52,299 nucleotides of DNA from Pseudomonadota bacterium (lineage in GTDB: Bacteria; Pseudomonadota; Gammaproteobacteria; Steroidobacterales; Steroidobacteraceae): positions 1 to 52,299 of the forward strand of contig JANXUT010000008.1 of assembly GCA_025356075.1 (NCBI GenBank), given 5' to 3'. This document shows positions 1 to 7,763 of the stretch, one piece after another. How positions within the stretch are numbered: the stretch's first letter is position 1; each line of letters starts with the position of its first letter. Position numbers and translations under genes: made by a program. The notes below the pieces were generated by a model. That model saw only the letters and a list, made by a program, of their open reading frames with translations, made no database searches and had not been told where the DNA came from.

Positions 1-1
1 C

Positions 2-58
2 ACGCCGACCGACTTGCAGCGCCGCGCCTTCGCGCTCGTCGATCAAATCACCGTGTAG
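2..58 (+). CDS. 3' end of an unidentified gene (partial)
   Basis: An open frame enters from the left edge and closes at TAG 56-58, giving a tail that ends LQRRAFALVDQITV. It is convergent with the M28 peptidase gene and is followed by a hairpin that could terminate it. The fragment is too short to assign to a family, and it may be chance, since GC-rich DNA keeps frames open. Confidence 0.3.
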   Translation, partial: TPTDLQRRAFALVDQITV

Positions 59-76
59 TCAGAACCAGAACACCCG

Positions 77-109
77 AAATCCATGTATCTACCTGTCACA
101 CATGGATTT
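77..109. terminator. Candidate bidirectional terminator hairpin
   Basis: AAATCCATGT (77-86) and ACATGGATTT (100-109) are perfect 10-nt inverted arms around a 13-nt loop. The right arm ends in a short T run on the plus strand and the left arm begins with A residues, so it can serve both converging genes. It overlaps the stop codon region of the M28 gene. The stem is only moderately GC-rich, so strength is uncertain. Confidence 0.4.
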
Positions 110-1397
110 TATCGCGCGCCGCGGGCAGGAACTTCAGGCTAGTGAGGAAGGCGCCGGTGAGGCGCGCGATCGCGCCGAGCGAGGTTTGCGCCGCATTGAG
201 ACCGAGCCTGAAATCCGCGTCGCTGAAGGTCGCGTAGACATCCGTCGGCTGGTGCCAGTGCGGATCCCAGCCGCCGCCGATCTCCCTGCCGCGCTCGTTC
301 TCCCGCAGGCTGATCGCCGGAACCAGGTCCATGAACGGCGTGCTGTCGGTGTTCGTCATGTGCGGCCCGACGCTCGCGGGGTACTCGGTCGCGTAGGCCT
401 CGTTGGCCGCGTAGAAAGCCCAGGCGAGCCGTTGCGCGGCGTCCGACTGCTTCGCGAGCTGCTGGAATTCGATGTTGACGTCAGCCTCGGCGCGTTGCTC
501 CTTCGCGACGGTGCCATCGGCGTGCGGCATGCCATGGTCGAACATCATCATGTCGTGCTGGATCATGCCGAGCCAGCGGGGCTCCGGGTAGCGACCCGAG
601 CCCGCCGGATCCTCCTTCCCCTGCAGCGCCGCGCGCTGCTCGACGTACGCCCGCGCGCCATTGAGGCCTGTTTCTTCGTTGTTCCACAGCACGAAGCGGA
701 TCGATCGCTCGGTCGTGACATCGGCCGCGGCGAACACGCGCGCGAGTTCCATCACGAGTGCGGTGCCGGAGCCGTCGTCATTGGCAGCCTCGCCCCAGCC
801 GTGTCCGTCCATGTGCGCGCCGACGATGTACATCTCCTCCGGATGGGTCTTCCCGACCTTCGTGCAGTAGACCTCCTCGCGGATTCCGTCGGTGGGCGGC
901 TGCGCGTTGAGCGCCCGCAGTCGCTCGTAGGGCTGCAGCATCGCATCGGTATTGACGCCGGTCGCTGCACGTGTCCCGCGATAACGCGCACCGCCCTGCG
1001 CGGCGGCGGGCGCCGCCGCCGGTGCCGGGCCGCTCGGCGCGCGCGGGGCGGAGGCGACGTACTCGTAGCGGATGCGGGCCGTATTCGTGCAGCCGTAGCC
1101 CTTCAGCTGTGCCTCGATCCAGTCGACGGCAGCGCGATTGCGGTCCGTGCCCTGACGACGGTCGCCGAACTGCGTGAGACCCTTGATGGTCGCCTTGTAG
1201 CGGTCGAGGCCGAGCCTGCCGACGAGCGTGGCGATCGCGTCCGCCTCGGTGCCCGCGTGGACGGGGGCGGTCTCGGCAAGGGCAATCGAGGCGACCGCGA
1301 TGCCGAGCGCCAGTACCGAGGCGCGACGCAGCCGATGAGATCCGGCGGTCGCCGTGGCGGGTGGGTTCCGGCGGTTGTCGGTCCGGTGCGTGCGCAT
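96..1397 (-). CDS. Exported M28-family metallopeptidase
   Basis: Putative zinc aminopeptidase or carboxypeptidase of family M28, 433 aa. The ATG at 1397 is chosen over an upstream start because it follows a GAGGA ribosome site and opens an Arg-rich n-region plus hydrophobic stretch (about residues 24-46), so export to the periplasm or beyond is likely. Metal-site signatures are visible: H195-x-D197 in AHMDGHG, the NDDGSG block near 206-211, and the NNEE pair E241-E242 that supplies the catalytic acid and a ligand. A late HWHQPTD block fits the last zinc His. Residues 116-140 form an Ala/Pro/Gly-rich insert. It is convergent with the partial gene at the left edge. Substrate is not predictable. 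Confidence 0.85.
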   Translation of the reverse strand: MRTHRTDNRRNPPATATAGSHRLRRASVLALGIAVASIALAETAPVHAGTEADAIATLVGRLGLDRYKATIKGLTQFGDRRQGTDRNRAAVDWIEAQLKGYGCTNTARIRYEYVASAPRAPSGPAPAAAPAAAQGGARYRGTRAATGVNTDAMLQPYERLRALNAQPPTDGIREEVYCTKVGKTHPEEMYIVGAHMDGHGWGEAANDDGSGTALVMELARVFAAADVTTERSIRFVLWNNEETGLNGARAYVEQRAALQGKEDPAGSGRYPEPRWLGMIQHDMMMFDHGMPHADGTVAKEQRAEADVNIEFQQLAKQSDAAQRLAWAFYAANEAYATEYPASVGPHMTNTDSTPFMDLVPAISLRENERGREIGGGWDPHWHQPTDVYATFSDADFRLGLNAAQTSLGAIARLTGAFLTSLKFLPAARDKIHV

Positions 1398-1565
1398 GGC
1401 TGAATCCTCGGTGGTACATCGGCGCGGCTCCGGCCGCGCGAAAAGATCAGGCGAAGTCACCACGCGGCTCCGCCAACCCCGACAATCCTACCCGCCGCGG
1501 TGTCGCGACGCGCCTGCCACCGGTGAGGGGACACCACTCGTGGCGGCGCATCCGCCATGGCGCGC

Positions 1566-2084
1566 CTACAGCCGACGCTCCATGCGGATGAGCGGTCGAC
1601 CGCGGACGACCAGCGGCGGCTCGCGAAGTGCCGTGAATCCGAGCCGCTCGTAGAGCGAACGAAGCGTCGGCCCTTCCAGCGTATCGAGCCGCAGGTACCG
1701 GCAGCCGTGCTCGCGCGCCTCGCCAGCGGCATAGCCGATCAGCCGGTCGAGCCAGCCACCGCCGGCGAACGACCGCCGCACGGCGACCTTGTGTACGTAG
1801 AGCGCGGAGCCGGGAGCGGCATTGGGCCAGTAGAGTGGATCGGCGGCTTGCAGCAGCATCGTCGCGGCGGGCCGAGCATCGGTGTAACCGAGGACGAGCT
1901 CTTGCGCGTCCGCGGCGGCCAGGAAGTCCGCCTCGCGCAGCTCATCCGGGGTCCAGATGTCGGCGCCGCGCTCGGCGAAATGCGCCGCCGCCTCGCGCAC
2001 GATCGCGACCGCGGCGGGGGCGCCGTCGCGACCTACGCGCCGCACCTCGTAGCGAGGTGCCTCGCCGTCAGGTCCGGAGGTCAT
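1566..2084 (-). CDS. GNAT-family N-acetyltransferase
   Basis: 172-aa protein with the layout of a single GNAT domain. The region around RRSFAGGGWLDRLIGYA corresponds to the acetyl-CoA pyrophosphate-binding loop and following helix, and RYLRLDT followed by LYERLGF fits the C-terminal strand-helix of the fold. It lies 44 bp downstream of the zinc-type ABC permease on the same strand, so it may be the last gene of that transcript. The target (small molecule, peptide or protein N-terminus) cannot be read from sequence. Confidence 0.75.
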   Translation of the reverse strand: MTSGPDGEAPRYEVRRVGRDGAPAAVAIVREAAAHFAERGADIWTPDELREADFLAAADAQELVLGYTDARPAATMLLQAADPLYWPNAAPGSALYVHKVAVRRSFAGGGWLDRLIGYAAGEAREHGCRYLRLDTLEGPTLRSLYERLGFTALREPPLVVRGRPLIRMERRL

Positions 2085-2128
2085 CGCGGCGAATCACCCA
2101 ACGACGCGCGAGCATCCAGGGCCTGAGC

Positions 2129-2926
2129 TCAGCCCGTCCGGTGGTTCGTGCTGGCGCCGATGCGCGAATTGGCGGCATCGCCACCGCTCAAGTGCACGAT
2201 CAGCGCGATCGCGGCCATGGCCCAGACGATCACCGCACTCGATGGCAGGTCCGTCGCTGCCGACAGCACGAGCCCGGCGAGATAGCTGGCGATTGCGAGC
2301 GCGTAGCCGACGCCAAGCTGCAGCTTCTGCCGGTAGCGATAGGTTGCGACCGCCGGGACGATCAGGCTCGTGAACACGAGATAGACCCCGACCAGCTGCA
2401 CCGACACCGTGACCACGAACGCGAACATCACGTAGAAGCCGATGCGGCCGACCCGTTCGCGCCAGCGGAACCAGACTAGGAGGAATAGGCCCGTAAGCAC
2501 CGCCGCCCGGATCAACTGTTGCGGTGAGACCCAGAGGATCTGGCCGGCCAGGAGATCCTTCAGGTCCTCCCCGCCGTGCGGATCGTTCGCGAGCAGCAGG
2601 ATCTGCGCGGTCGATGCGAGCACGAAGAGGATGCCGATCAGCGCCTCCTGGACTTCCGGGCGCTTGCGCTCGGTGTAGGTCAGCAGGAGCGCACCAAGGA
2701 GTGCCGCGAACACAGCCGCGGCCTGCGTCTGCCAGCCGAGGCTCTCGAACCCGAAATAGTGCGCCGAGATCACGCCGACGCCCGCGACCTGGGCTATCGC
2801 GAGATCGATGAACACGATGCCGCGTGACAGCACCTGCTGCCCGAGCGGCACGTGCGAGAGCGTCACGAGGATGCCCGCGATGAGCGCGGGCCAGAGGATG
2901 CCGAGGTCGGCTGCCCAGTTGCTCAT
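2129..2926 (-). CDS. Zinc/manganese-type ABC transporter permease (ZnuB-like)
   Basis: 265-aa polytopic inner-membrane protein of the ABC-3 (ZnuB/MntB) family, with about eight hydrophobic segments. The family would carry Zn2+ or Mn2+ from the binding protein across the inner membrane. Its ATG overlaps the stop of the upstream binding-protein gene by 4 bp, so the two are translationally coupled. No ATP-binding-cassette gene is found beside it or elsewhere in the window, which is unusual, since znuC normally sits next to znuB. The ATPase must be encoded elsewhere if the system works. The C-terminal tail after about residue 250 is polar and probably cytoplasmic. Confidence 0.85.
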   Translation of the reverse strand: MSNWAADLGILWPALIAGILVTLSHVPLGQQVLSRGIVFIDLAIAQVAGVGVISAHYFGFESLGWQTQAAAVFAALLGALLLTYTERKRPEVQEALIGILFVLASTAQILLLANDPHGGEDLKDLLAGQILWVSPQQLIRAAVLTGLFLLVWFRWRERVGRIGFYVMFAFVVTVSVQLVGVYLVFTSLIVPAVATYRYRQKLQLGVGYALAIASYLAGLVLSAATDLPSSAVIVWAMAAIALIVHLSGGDAANSRIGASTNHRTG

Positions 2927-3831
2927 TTCGTCGCCCCAAGCAGCCGATTCAGCGTGTCATCGAAAAGCCCGATGAGGTCCTTCGCCTCCGGCGTGCCGCC
3001 GACCGAGAAGGGGAGCATGACGACCGGCACATTGATCTTGCCCGACAGCCACTCGACGGCCTTCGGATCGTTGTAGGCGTTGCGCAGGATGAGCTTTGGT
3101 GGCGCAGCGGTGAGCTTGGTCACGAGTTCGGCGAGGTACCCTGCGCTCGGCGGCACGCCGGGCTTCGGCTCGATCGCCGCCACTTCGCGCAGCCCCAGCC
3201 AATGGCAGAGGTAGACCTGGTCCTTGTGGATCACGACGACGGTGACACCTTTAAGAGGGGCCGCGCGCGTTTCCCAGCGCACGAGCGCCTGCTGCCACTT
3301 GGCCTGGAACTCCGTGCCGCGTGCCTGGTAGTACGCGGCGCCCGCGGGATCGAGCGTCGCGAGCCGGGTGGTGAGCGCGAGCGCAACGGTTGCGATGTTG
3401 TGCGGATCGAGCTGCACGTGCGGATTCCCTTGCGGGTGCACATCGCCCATTGACCGGTCGACGCTGGAGGGAACCTCGAGCAGCCTGAGCTGCGCCGCCG
3501 CCTCGAAATATCCGGGGCTACCCGGCTGGATGTGTGAGTTGCCCGACTCCTGGATCAGCACCGGCAGCCAGCCGACCTCAAGCTCCGCTCCCGTCGCGAA
3601 CACGAGATCGGCCGAGCGAGCGCGCGCGACCAGGCTCGGCTTCGCCTCGACTCGGTGCACGTCCTGGAATGGATTGGTCGCGGCATAGACATTGACCCTC
3701 TCGCCGCCGAGCTCGGTCGCGAGCGCCGCCCAGTCGGGCGTCGTCGCCAGCACCTTGAGCGCCGCCTCGGCCGGGGCCACCGCCGCCAGGCTGAGGGCGA
3801 CCGCCAGAATCCTCGCAAACCGGTGCAACAT
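2923..3831 (-). CDS. Metal ABC transporter substrate-binding protein (ZnuA-like)
   Basis: 302-aa periplasmic solute-binding protein of cluster A-I (ZnuA/TroA type). A signal peptide occupies about residues 1-23 (ending PAEAA). Family ligand positions are present as H59 in DVHRVEAKPS, H138 in NPHVQLDP and a His in VVIHKDQ near residue 200. The long His/Asp-rich loop found in many high-capacity ZnuA proteins is absent; only a short HPQGNPH stretch is seen. It lies 12 bp after the outer-membrane barrel gene and overlaps the permease gene by 4 bp, so the three form one operon. Zinc is the most likely cargo from family and context, but Mn2+ or Fe2+ cannot be excluded. Confidence 0.87.
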   Translation of the reverse strand: MLHRFARILAVALSLAAVAPAEAALKVLATTPDWAALATELGGERVNVYAATNPFQDVHRVEAKPSLVARARSADLVFATGAELEVGWLPVLIQESGNSHIQPGSPGYFEAAAQLRLLEVPSSVDRSMGDVHPQGNPHVQLDPHNIATVALALTTRLATLDPAGAAYYQARGTEFQAKWQQALVRWETRAAPLKGVTVVVIHKDQVYLCHWLGLREVAAIEPKPGVPPSAGYLAELVTKLTAAPPKLILRNAYNDPKAVEWLSGKINVPVVMLPFSVGGTPEAKDLIGLFDDTLNRLLGATK

Positions 3832-3843
3832 GAAAACTCCTCG

Positions 3844-5226
3844 TCAGAACTTGTGCGCGCCGTGCGCGCCGATGCTGTAGAGATACTGCAAGAGCAACTG
3901 GTGGTCACGCGCGTTTGCCCGTGCGTCGTCCCATGCGATCTGACCGCGCAGCCGCGAGAACTCACTCGGGCTCCAGTCCAGCATCCAGCTGATGCGCCGG
4001 GGCGATGCGCTCGCGAGCAGCGGGAAGTTGCTCGCCGCGATCCCGCCGTCGGTCACGAGCCCGATGCGGGTCGAGCCCGCGTCGAGGTAGTCGTACCTAA
4101 GGCCCGTGCGCCAGCGCGGCCGGAAGCCATAGACGCCCTGCACGTACCAGCCGGACTGCCCCGAGCGATAGTCGCCGTTCAAGGCCGCGCCCGTCGAGTC
4201 GAACAGCAGCGTCCCGTCCTCGGTGCGGTGCAGGTACTCCGCCTGCACCTTGAGGAGGTGCTCGGTCGGGTTGCCGTGCGGGGCCCACTTAAACGTCGTG
4301 TCGACGACCCAGATGCGCGAGGTGCCGGTAAAGGCGTTGATGACTGGTGCGCCGCCCGCTTCGACGTCGGCGTAGCTGCGTCTCTCGGCGTCACGGTTCA
4401 GGAACGAAACACCGGCGCGCCAGCTCGCCGAGTCGCCGAGGTCATTGCCGATGTGCACGAAGGCGGCGCCGCCGTTCGGGCCGTTCTCGGCGCGACGGGT
4501 GCCGGGGAAGCGATCGCCGTTGCCCGTCTCGAGGCCGACCTCGAGAAAGATGTCAGTCGGTGCGAGCCACTTGGCCTGCAGTCCGTCTTCGGCGAGCTGG
4601 CCGCCGAGAAAGGCCTGGTAGGCGAGCGGCTGGTCGACGAAGTCCCAGGCGTGCGCATGGATGTCGTTGAGGTAGCCGATTCCGGAAAAAAACCGGCCGC
4701 CCTTGATCGTGAAGCCGTTCGAGAGGTGTGTCGTGCGAAAGTACGCCTCTTCGACCGAGACCGTGTCGTCGGCCGCGATCGACGCTGTCAGGTTCGCGTA
4801 GAAATAGGGGTCGACGTTGGCGGCGAGCGTGAGCTCGGACTCGCCGAGGTTGAAGCTGCGATCACCGGGGCCGACCGCCGGGCCGCTCGGGATGAATCCG
4901 GCGATGCGGTAGGTCGCCGGATCCTGCGACAGGTGCGCGTAAGTTCCGGCGAGGATGACCGACATGGCCGGGTTGAAGGCCGTACCCGCGCCCCCGGCGC
5001 TCGCGACCGGAGCGGGCGGCGGCGGGGGCGGAGCCGACGCCACGGCGGCGGCCTGCGCCTCGAGCTGCTGGATCCGCGCCTCGAGCGCCTGCACCCGGGC
5101 TGCGTATTCGGACTTGAGCCCGTCTAGCTCGGCGCGCAGAGCCGCCACGTCGTCAGCGCGGGCGATCGAGACATTGAGCGTCCCTGCCAGCACCATCGCC
5201 AGAGCGATCCGAATCCTCGCGTTCAT
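3844..5226 (-). CDS. Outer-membrane beta-barrel protein with N-terminal coiled coil, zinc-locus associated
   Basis: 460 aa from ATG 5226, which follows AAAGGA; the frame stays open 74 codons further upstream but without a better start. After a signal peptide (to about ARA-23) comes a heptad-like coiled coil (about 24-62: LRAELDGLKSEYAARVQALE and onward), a Pro/Ala/Gly linker, and then alternating aromatic/polar strands ending in a terminal Phe, typical of an outer-membrane barrel recognised by the BAM complex. No TonB box or plug domain is seen, so a porin-like channel is likelier than a TonB receptor. As first gene of the operon with the binding protein and permease it probably brings metal across the outer membrane. 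That role is inferred from context only. Confidence 0.7.
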   Translation of the reverse strand: MNARIRIALAMVLAGTLNVSIARADDVAALRAELDGLKSEYAARVQALEARIQQLEAQAAAVASAPPPPPPAPVASAGGAGTAFNPAMSVILAGTYAHLSQDPATYRIAGFIPSGPAVGPGDRSFNLGESELTLAANVDPYFYANLTASIAADDTVSVEEAYFRTTHLSNGFTIKGGRFFSGIGYLNDIHAHAWDFVDQPLAYQAFLGGQLAEDGLQAKWLAPTDIFLEVGLETGNGDRFPGTRRAENGPNGGAAFVHIGNDLGDSASWRAGVSFLNRDAERRSYADVEAGGAPVINAFTGTSRIWVVDTTFKWAPHGNPTEHLLKVQAEYLHRTEDGTLLFDSTGAALNGDYRSGQSGWYVQGVYGFRPRWRTGLRYDYLDAGSTRIGLVTDGGIAASNFPLLASASPRRISWMLDWSPSEFSRLRGQIAWDDARANARDHQLLLQYLYSIGAHGAHKF

Positions 5227-5558
5227 GTCATGTCCTTTGGCCCGGTCCGCGATCGAGGGGCGCGGTACCCAGCGGACCGCGGCCACTGACGACCGTTCAA
5301 TCGGCGTGTGCCGGCAGGTGCAGGCGCGTATCGCGACTGCGGCTACCGAAGCCCCTGCGTGTCCGGCCGGTGGGCCGCGCAGGGGGCACGCGATAATGCC
5401 TGATATCGGCCGACAGGGGACCTCAGATGCGACTGGTCGCCCCGGCACCGCCCAGTCCGGGCGTAAAAGCCACCGGGTTTTGTGCAGATCTAGCTGCGGA
5501 CGCCGGCACCGGCCGTGCGCCGAGTTGACACTTCTCCACAGAAGCGGCCGTCGCGGCG
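5227..5558. promoter_or_regulatory. Intergenic region upstream of the zinc-type operon
   Basis: 332 bp without a credible gene. It must hold the promoter for the minus-strand metal-uptake operon and lies beyond the end of the DUF885 gene. I looked for a Zur-type palindrome and saw only a weak partial dyad (GATAATGCCTGATATC, 5390-5405). No riboswitch could be recognised. Confidence 0.4.
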
Positions 5559-7427
5559 CTACTCGTACTCGGGGTAGGGCCCCTTGCCCTCCTCGGCAAT
5601 GAAGCGATCGATCCGCGCCTCGAGCACTGGCAACGGCACCGAGCCGAGTTCGAGCACCGTGTCGTGGAATGCGCGCAGATTGAACTTCGGGCCGAGCGCC
5701 TCCTCGGCCTTGGCGCGCACCTTCTCGATCGTCATCTCGCCGAGGTAGTAGGAGAGCGCCTGCGCGGGCCAGGCGATGTAGCGATCCACCTCTGTCTCGA
5801 TCTCATGATCGGCAAGCGCGGTGTTGTCATGCAGGTACTGCTGCGCCTGCTCCCGCGTCCAGCCCTTCGCGTGTATCCCCGTATCGACGACGAGCCGGGC
5901 GGCGCGCCACATCTGATAGGTCAGCATGCCGAAGCGCGAGTAGGGCGTTTCGTACATCCCCATCTCTATGCCGAGCTTTTCGCAGTAGAGCGCCCAACCC
6001 TCGCCGTAAGCCGAGATGTAGACCTTCTGGCGGAACTCCGGCTGGTCGCGGTGCTCGAGTGCGATCGACATCTGGAATGCGTGGCCGGGCGCCGATTCGT
6101 GCAGGGTGAGCGCGGTCTGCACGTAGAGCGGGCGTGACGGCAGGTCGTAGGTATTGACTAGATAGATGCCCGGGCCGCCGCGGCCACCGGTGTAGAAGGG
6201 CGCGAGGTCCGCGGGCACCGGCTTGATCGCGAACCGCGAGCGCGGGAGGTAGCCGAAGTAGTCCTTCGCTTTCCCGTCGAACTCTTTAGCGATCCACGCG
6301 GCGCGCATCAGCAGTTCCGGCGCGGTCTGCGCGTAGAACTGCGGGTCGGTGCGCAGGAAGTGCAGGAACTCCGCGAACTCGCCCTTGTACCCGGTCTCGT
6401 GCATGACCTCGATCATCTGCGCGTGGATCTTCGCGACCTCCGCGAGGCCGATGCGGTGGATTTCCTCGGGCGAGAGGTCGAGCGTCGTGAACTCCTTGAT
6501 CTTGGCCTGGTAGTACGCCTTGCCGTCGGGCAGCGCTTCTGCGGCGAGCGCCTTGCGGGCGCCCGGTACGTAGTGTTCGCGCATGAAGGCGAGCAGCGAC
6601 GCGTGCGCCGGAATCACGGACTCCTGAATGGCCTTGGCGCCGGCGGCCCGGAACGCCGCCTGCTCGCTCGCCGATATCGTTCCGGGCATCTTCTTGAACG
6701 GCGCGTAGAACGGATTCGACTCGATGCCCGCGGCCTCGGTCACGTTCGTGAGCGAGCGGTCGCGGCCGATGAGCGTGACGGACGGCGGCGTGAAGCCGCG
6801 CGCGAGGCCCGCAGCCATGTTCGCGGTCTGCTCGCTGAAATAGCGCGGGAACTCACCTAGCTGGCTCAGGTACCGCGAATAATCGGCCGACGTGTGGAAG
6901 GTCCGTCGCGCCGTGCTGACGAGGCTCGACCAGAACGAGGAATCCGAGTTGAGGGGCTTCTCGTAGTCCTTGAATGCCTGGCCGCTGATCAGCACCTCGA
7001 TTTGGGCGCGGTACACGGCGAAATCGATGGCCTGCGCAGCCGAGAGCTGCCGACGCGCTATCGCGTCGAGTTCGGCGAGCACGCCTCTCCAGCAGGCGAG
7101 TCGGGCGGACTGCGTGGCGGCATCGACATGGGGCAAGTGCGGGCTTATGCCCGCCGTCTCGTCATCCTCCTCCTCGCCGCGAAATTCCGCAGCGCGCCAG
7201 CTCCACTCGCGCGTGTAGATTGCCTTGAACCGCGCATCGGCGGGATTCGCCGCGGCTGGCGGCTGCGCGCCGGCAACGGCGAGCGGGGCTGCGGGTGCGA
7301 CGGCCGTGGGCGTGCAGGTCGCCGCGAGCGCAGAACCGGCGAACAGCGTTGCCGCGAGGAGGCCCGGCACACCCAGGATGCGCCGGACCCGCGGGAGGGC
7401 AGACCGACGGAGTGCGAACAAATGCAT
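5559..7427 (-). CDS. DUF885-family exported putative metallopeptidase
   Basis: 622 aa from ATG 7427. A GTG three codons earlier overlaps the AGGTGAAG ribosome site and is rejected. The N-terminus (basic, then LLAATLFAGSALA) is a signal peptide. The family hallmark HESAPGH (HExxxGH-like zinc motif) is present in the last third, followed by the conserved EGWALYCEKLG block and a C-terminal YLGEMTIEKVRAKAEEALG region, so the domain is complete. DUF885 proteins are predicted zinc-dependent peptidases with few characterised members. The gene is transcribed divergently from the TonB-dependent receptor at 7764, hinting at shared control of polymer or peptide use. Confidence 0.85.
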   Translation of the reverse strand: MHLFALRRSALPRVRRILGVPGLLAATLFAGSALAATCTPTAVAPAAPLAVAGAQPPAAANPADARFKAIYTREWSWRAAEFRGEEEDDETAGISPHLPHVDAATQSARLACWRGVLAELDAIARRQLSAAQAIDFAVYRAQIEVLISGQAFKDYEKPLNSDSSFWSSLVSTARRTFHTSADYSRYLSQLGEFPRYFSEQTANMAAGLARGFTPPSVTLIGRDRSLTNVTEAAGIESNPFYAPFKKMPGTISASEQAAFRAAGAKAIQESVIPAHASLLAFMREHYVPGARKALAAEALPDGKAYYQAKIKEFTTLDLSPEEIHRIGLAEVAKIHAQMIEVMHETGYKGEFAEFLHFLRTDPQFYAQTAPELLMRAAWIAKEFDGKAKDYFGYLPRSRFAIKPVPADLAPFYTGGRGGPGIYLVNTYDLPSRPLYVQTALTLHESAPGHAFQMSIALEHRDQPEFRQKVYISAYGEGWALYCEKLGIEMGMYETPYSRFGMLTYQMWRAARLVVDTGIHAKGWTREQAQQYLHDNTALADHEIETEVDRYIAWPAQALSYYLGEMTIEKVRAKAEEALGPKFNLRAFHDTVLELGSVPLPVLEARIDRFIAEEGKGPYPEYE

Positions 7428-7565
7428 GATCTTCACCTGCTGGGTGCGGGGCAGCGCCGGCCGGGCCCGACTGCGCTAGCCGGTAGTTGAGCTGGCTGGT
7501 AGCGCCGTCCCGGGCTCCGGCACCGATGCGCCGCGGTGGCAGCGGTGGGAATGGCCAGCGGCTAT

Positions 7566-7584
7566 TACCGAGCCGAACTCGGTA
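7566..7584. promoter_or_regulatory. Inverted repeat upstream of TonB receptor (candidate operator)
   Basis: TACCGAG (7566-7572) and CTCGGTA (7578-7584) form a perfect 7-5-7 dyad between the divergent DUF885 and TonB-receptor genes. A TATACA hexamer follows at 7590-7595, so the dyad would cover a -35 region on the plus strand. The rest of the 336-bp interval (7428-7763) is GC-rich and shows no gene. A repressor dimer site is a reasonable guess, but no regulator gene is adjacent. Confidence 0.4.
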
Positions 7585-7763
7585 TCAAGTATACACACGC
7601 GACTTTAGCCGCCGCGCCGCCGCGCCGCCGCGCGGAGCCTCGCGCGGGCCGCGGCCGCCAAGCGCAATCATATATAGTGTCGCCCGGCACGCGCAGGGCA
7701 GGCGCTGCCTCGGCGCTTTGCACATTGCGCCATCGGGAATGCAGGCAGTCGGACGGGAGGCTG

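Noticed and set aside
102-1403. 433-codon plus-strand frame opposite the M28 gene
   Set aside because: It is the antisense shadow of a gene with clear catalytic motifs; the translation is Arg/Ala-rich with no domain.
3655-5127. 490-codon plus-strand frame over the zinc locus
   Set aside because: It covers parts of two well-supported minus-strand genes and has no recognisable domain; long antisense frames are expected at this GC content.
5227-5558. Possible cobalamin riboswitch because GGCCACTG occurs upstream of the outer-membrane barrel gene
   Set aside because: The motif is in the wrong orientation for the gene and the B12 box and other conserved helices are absent.
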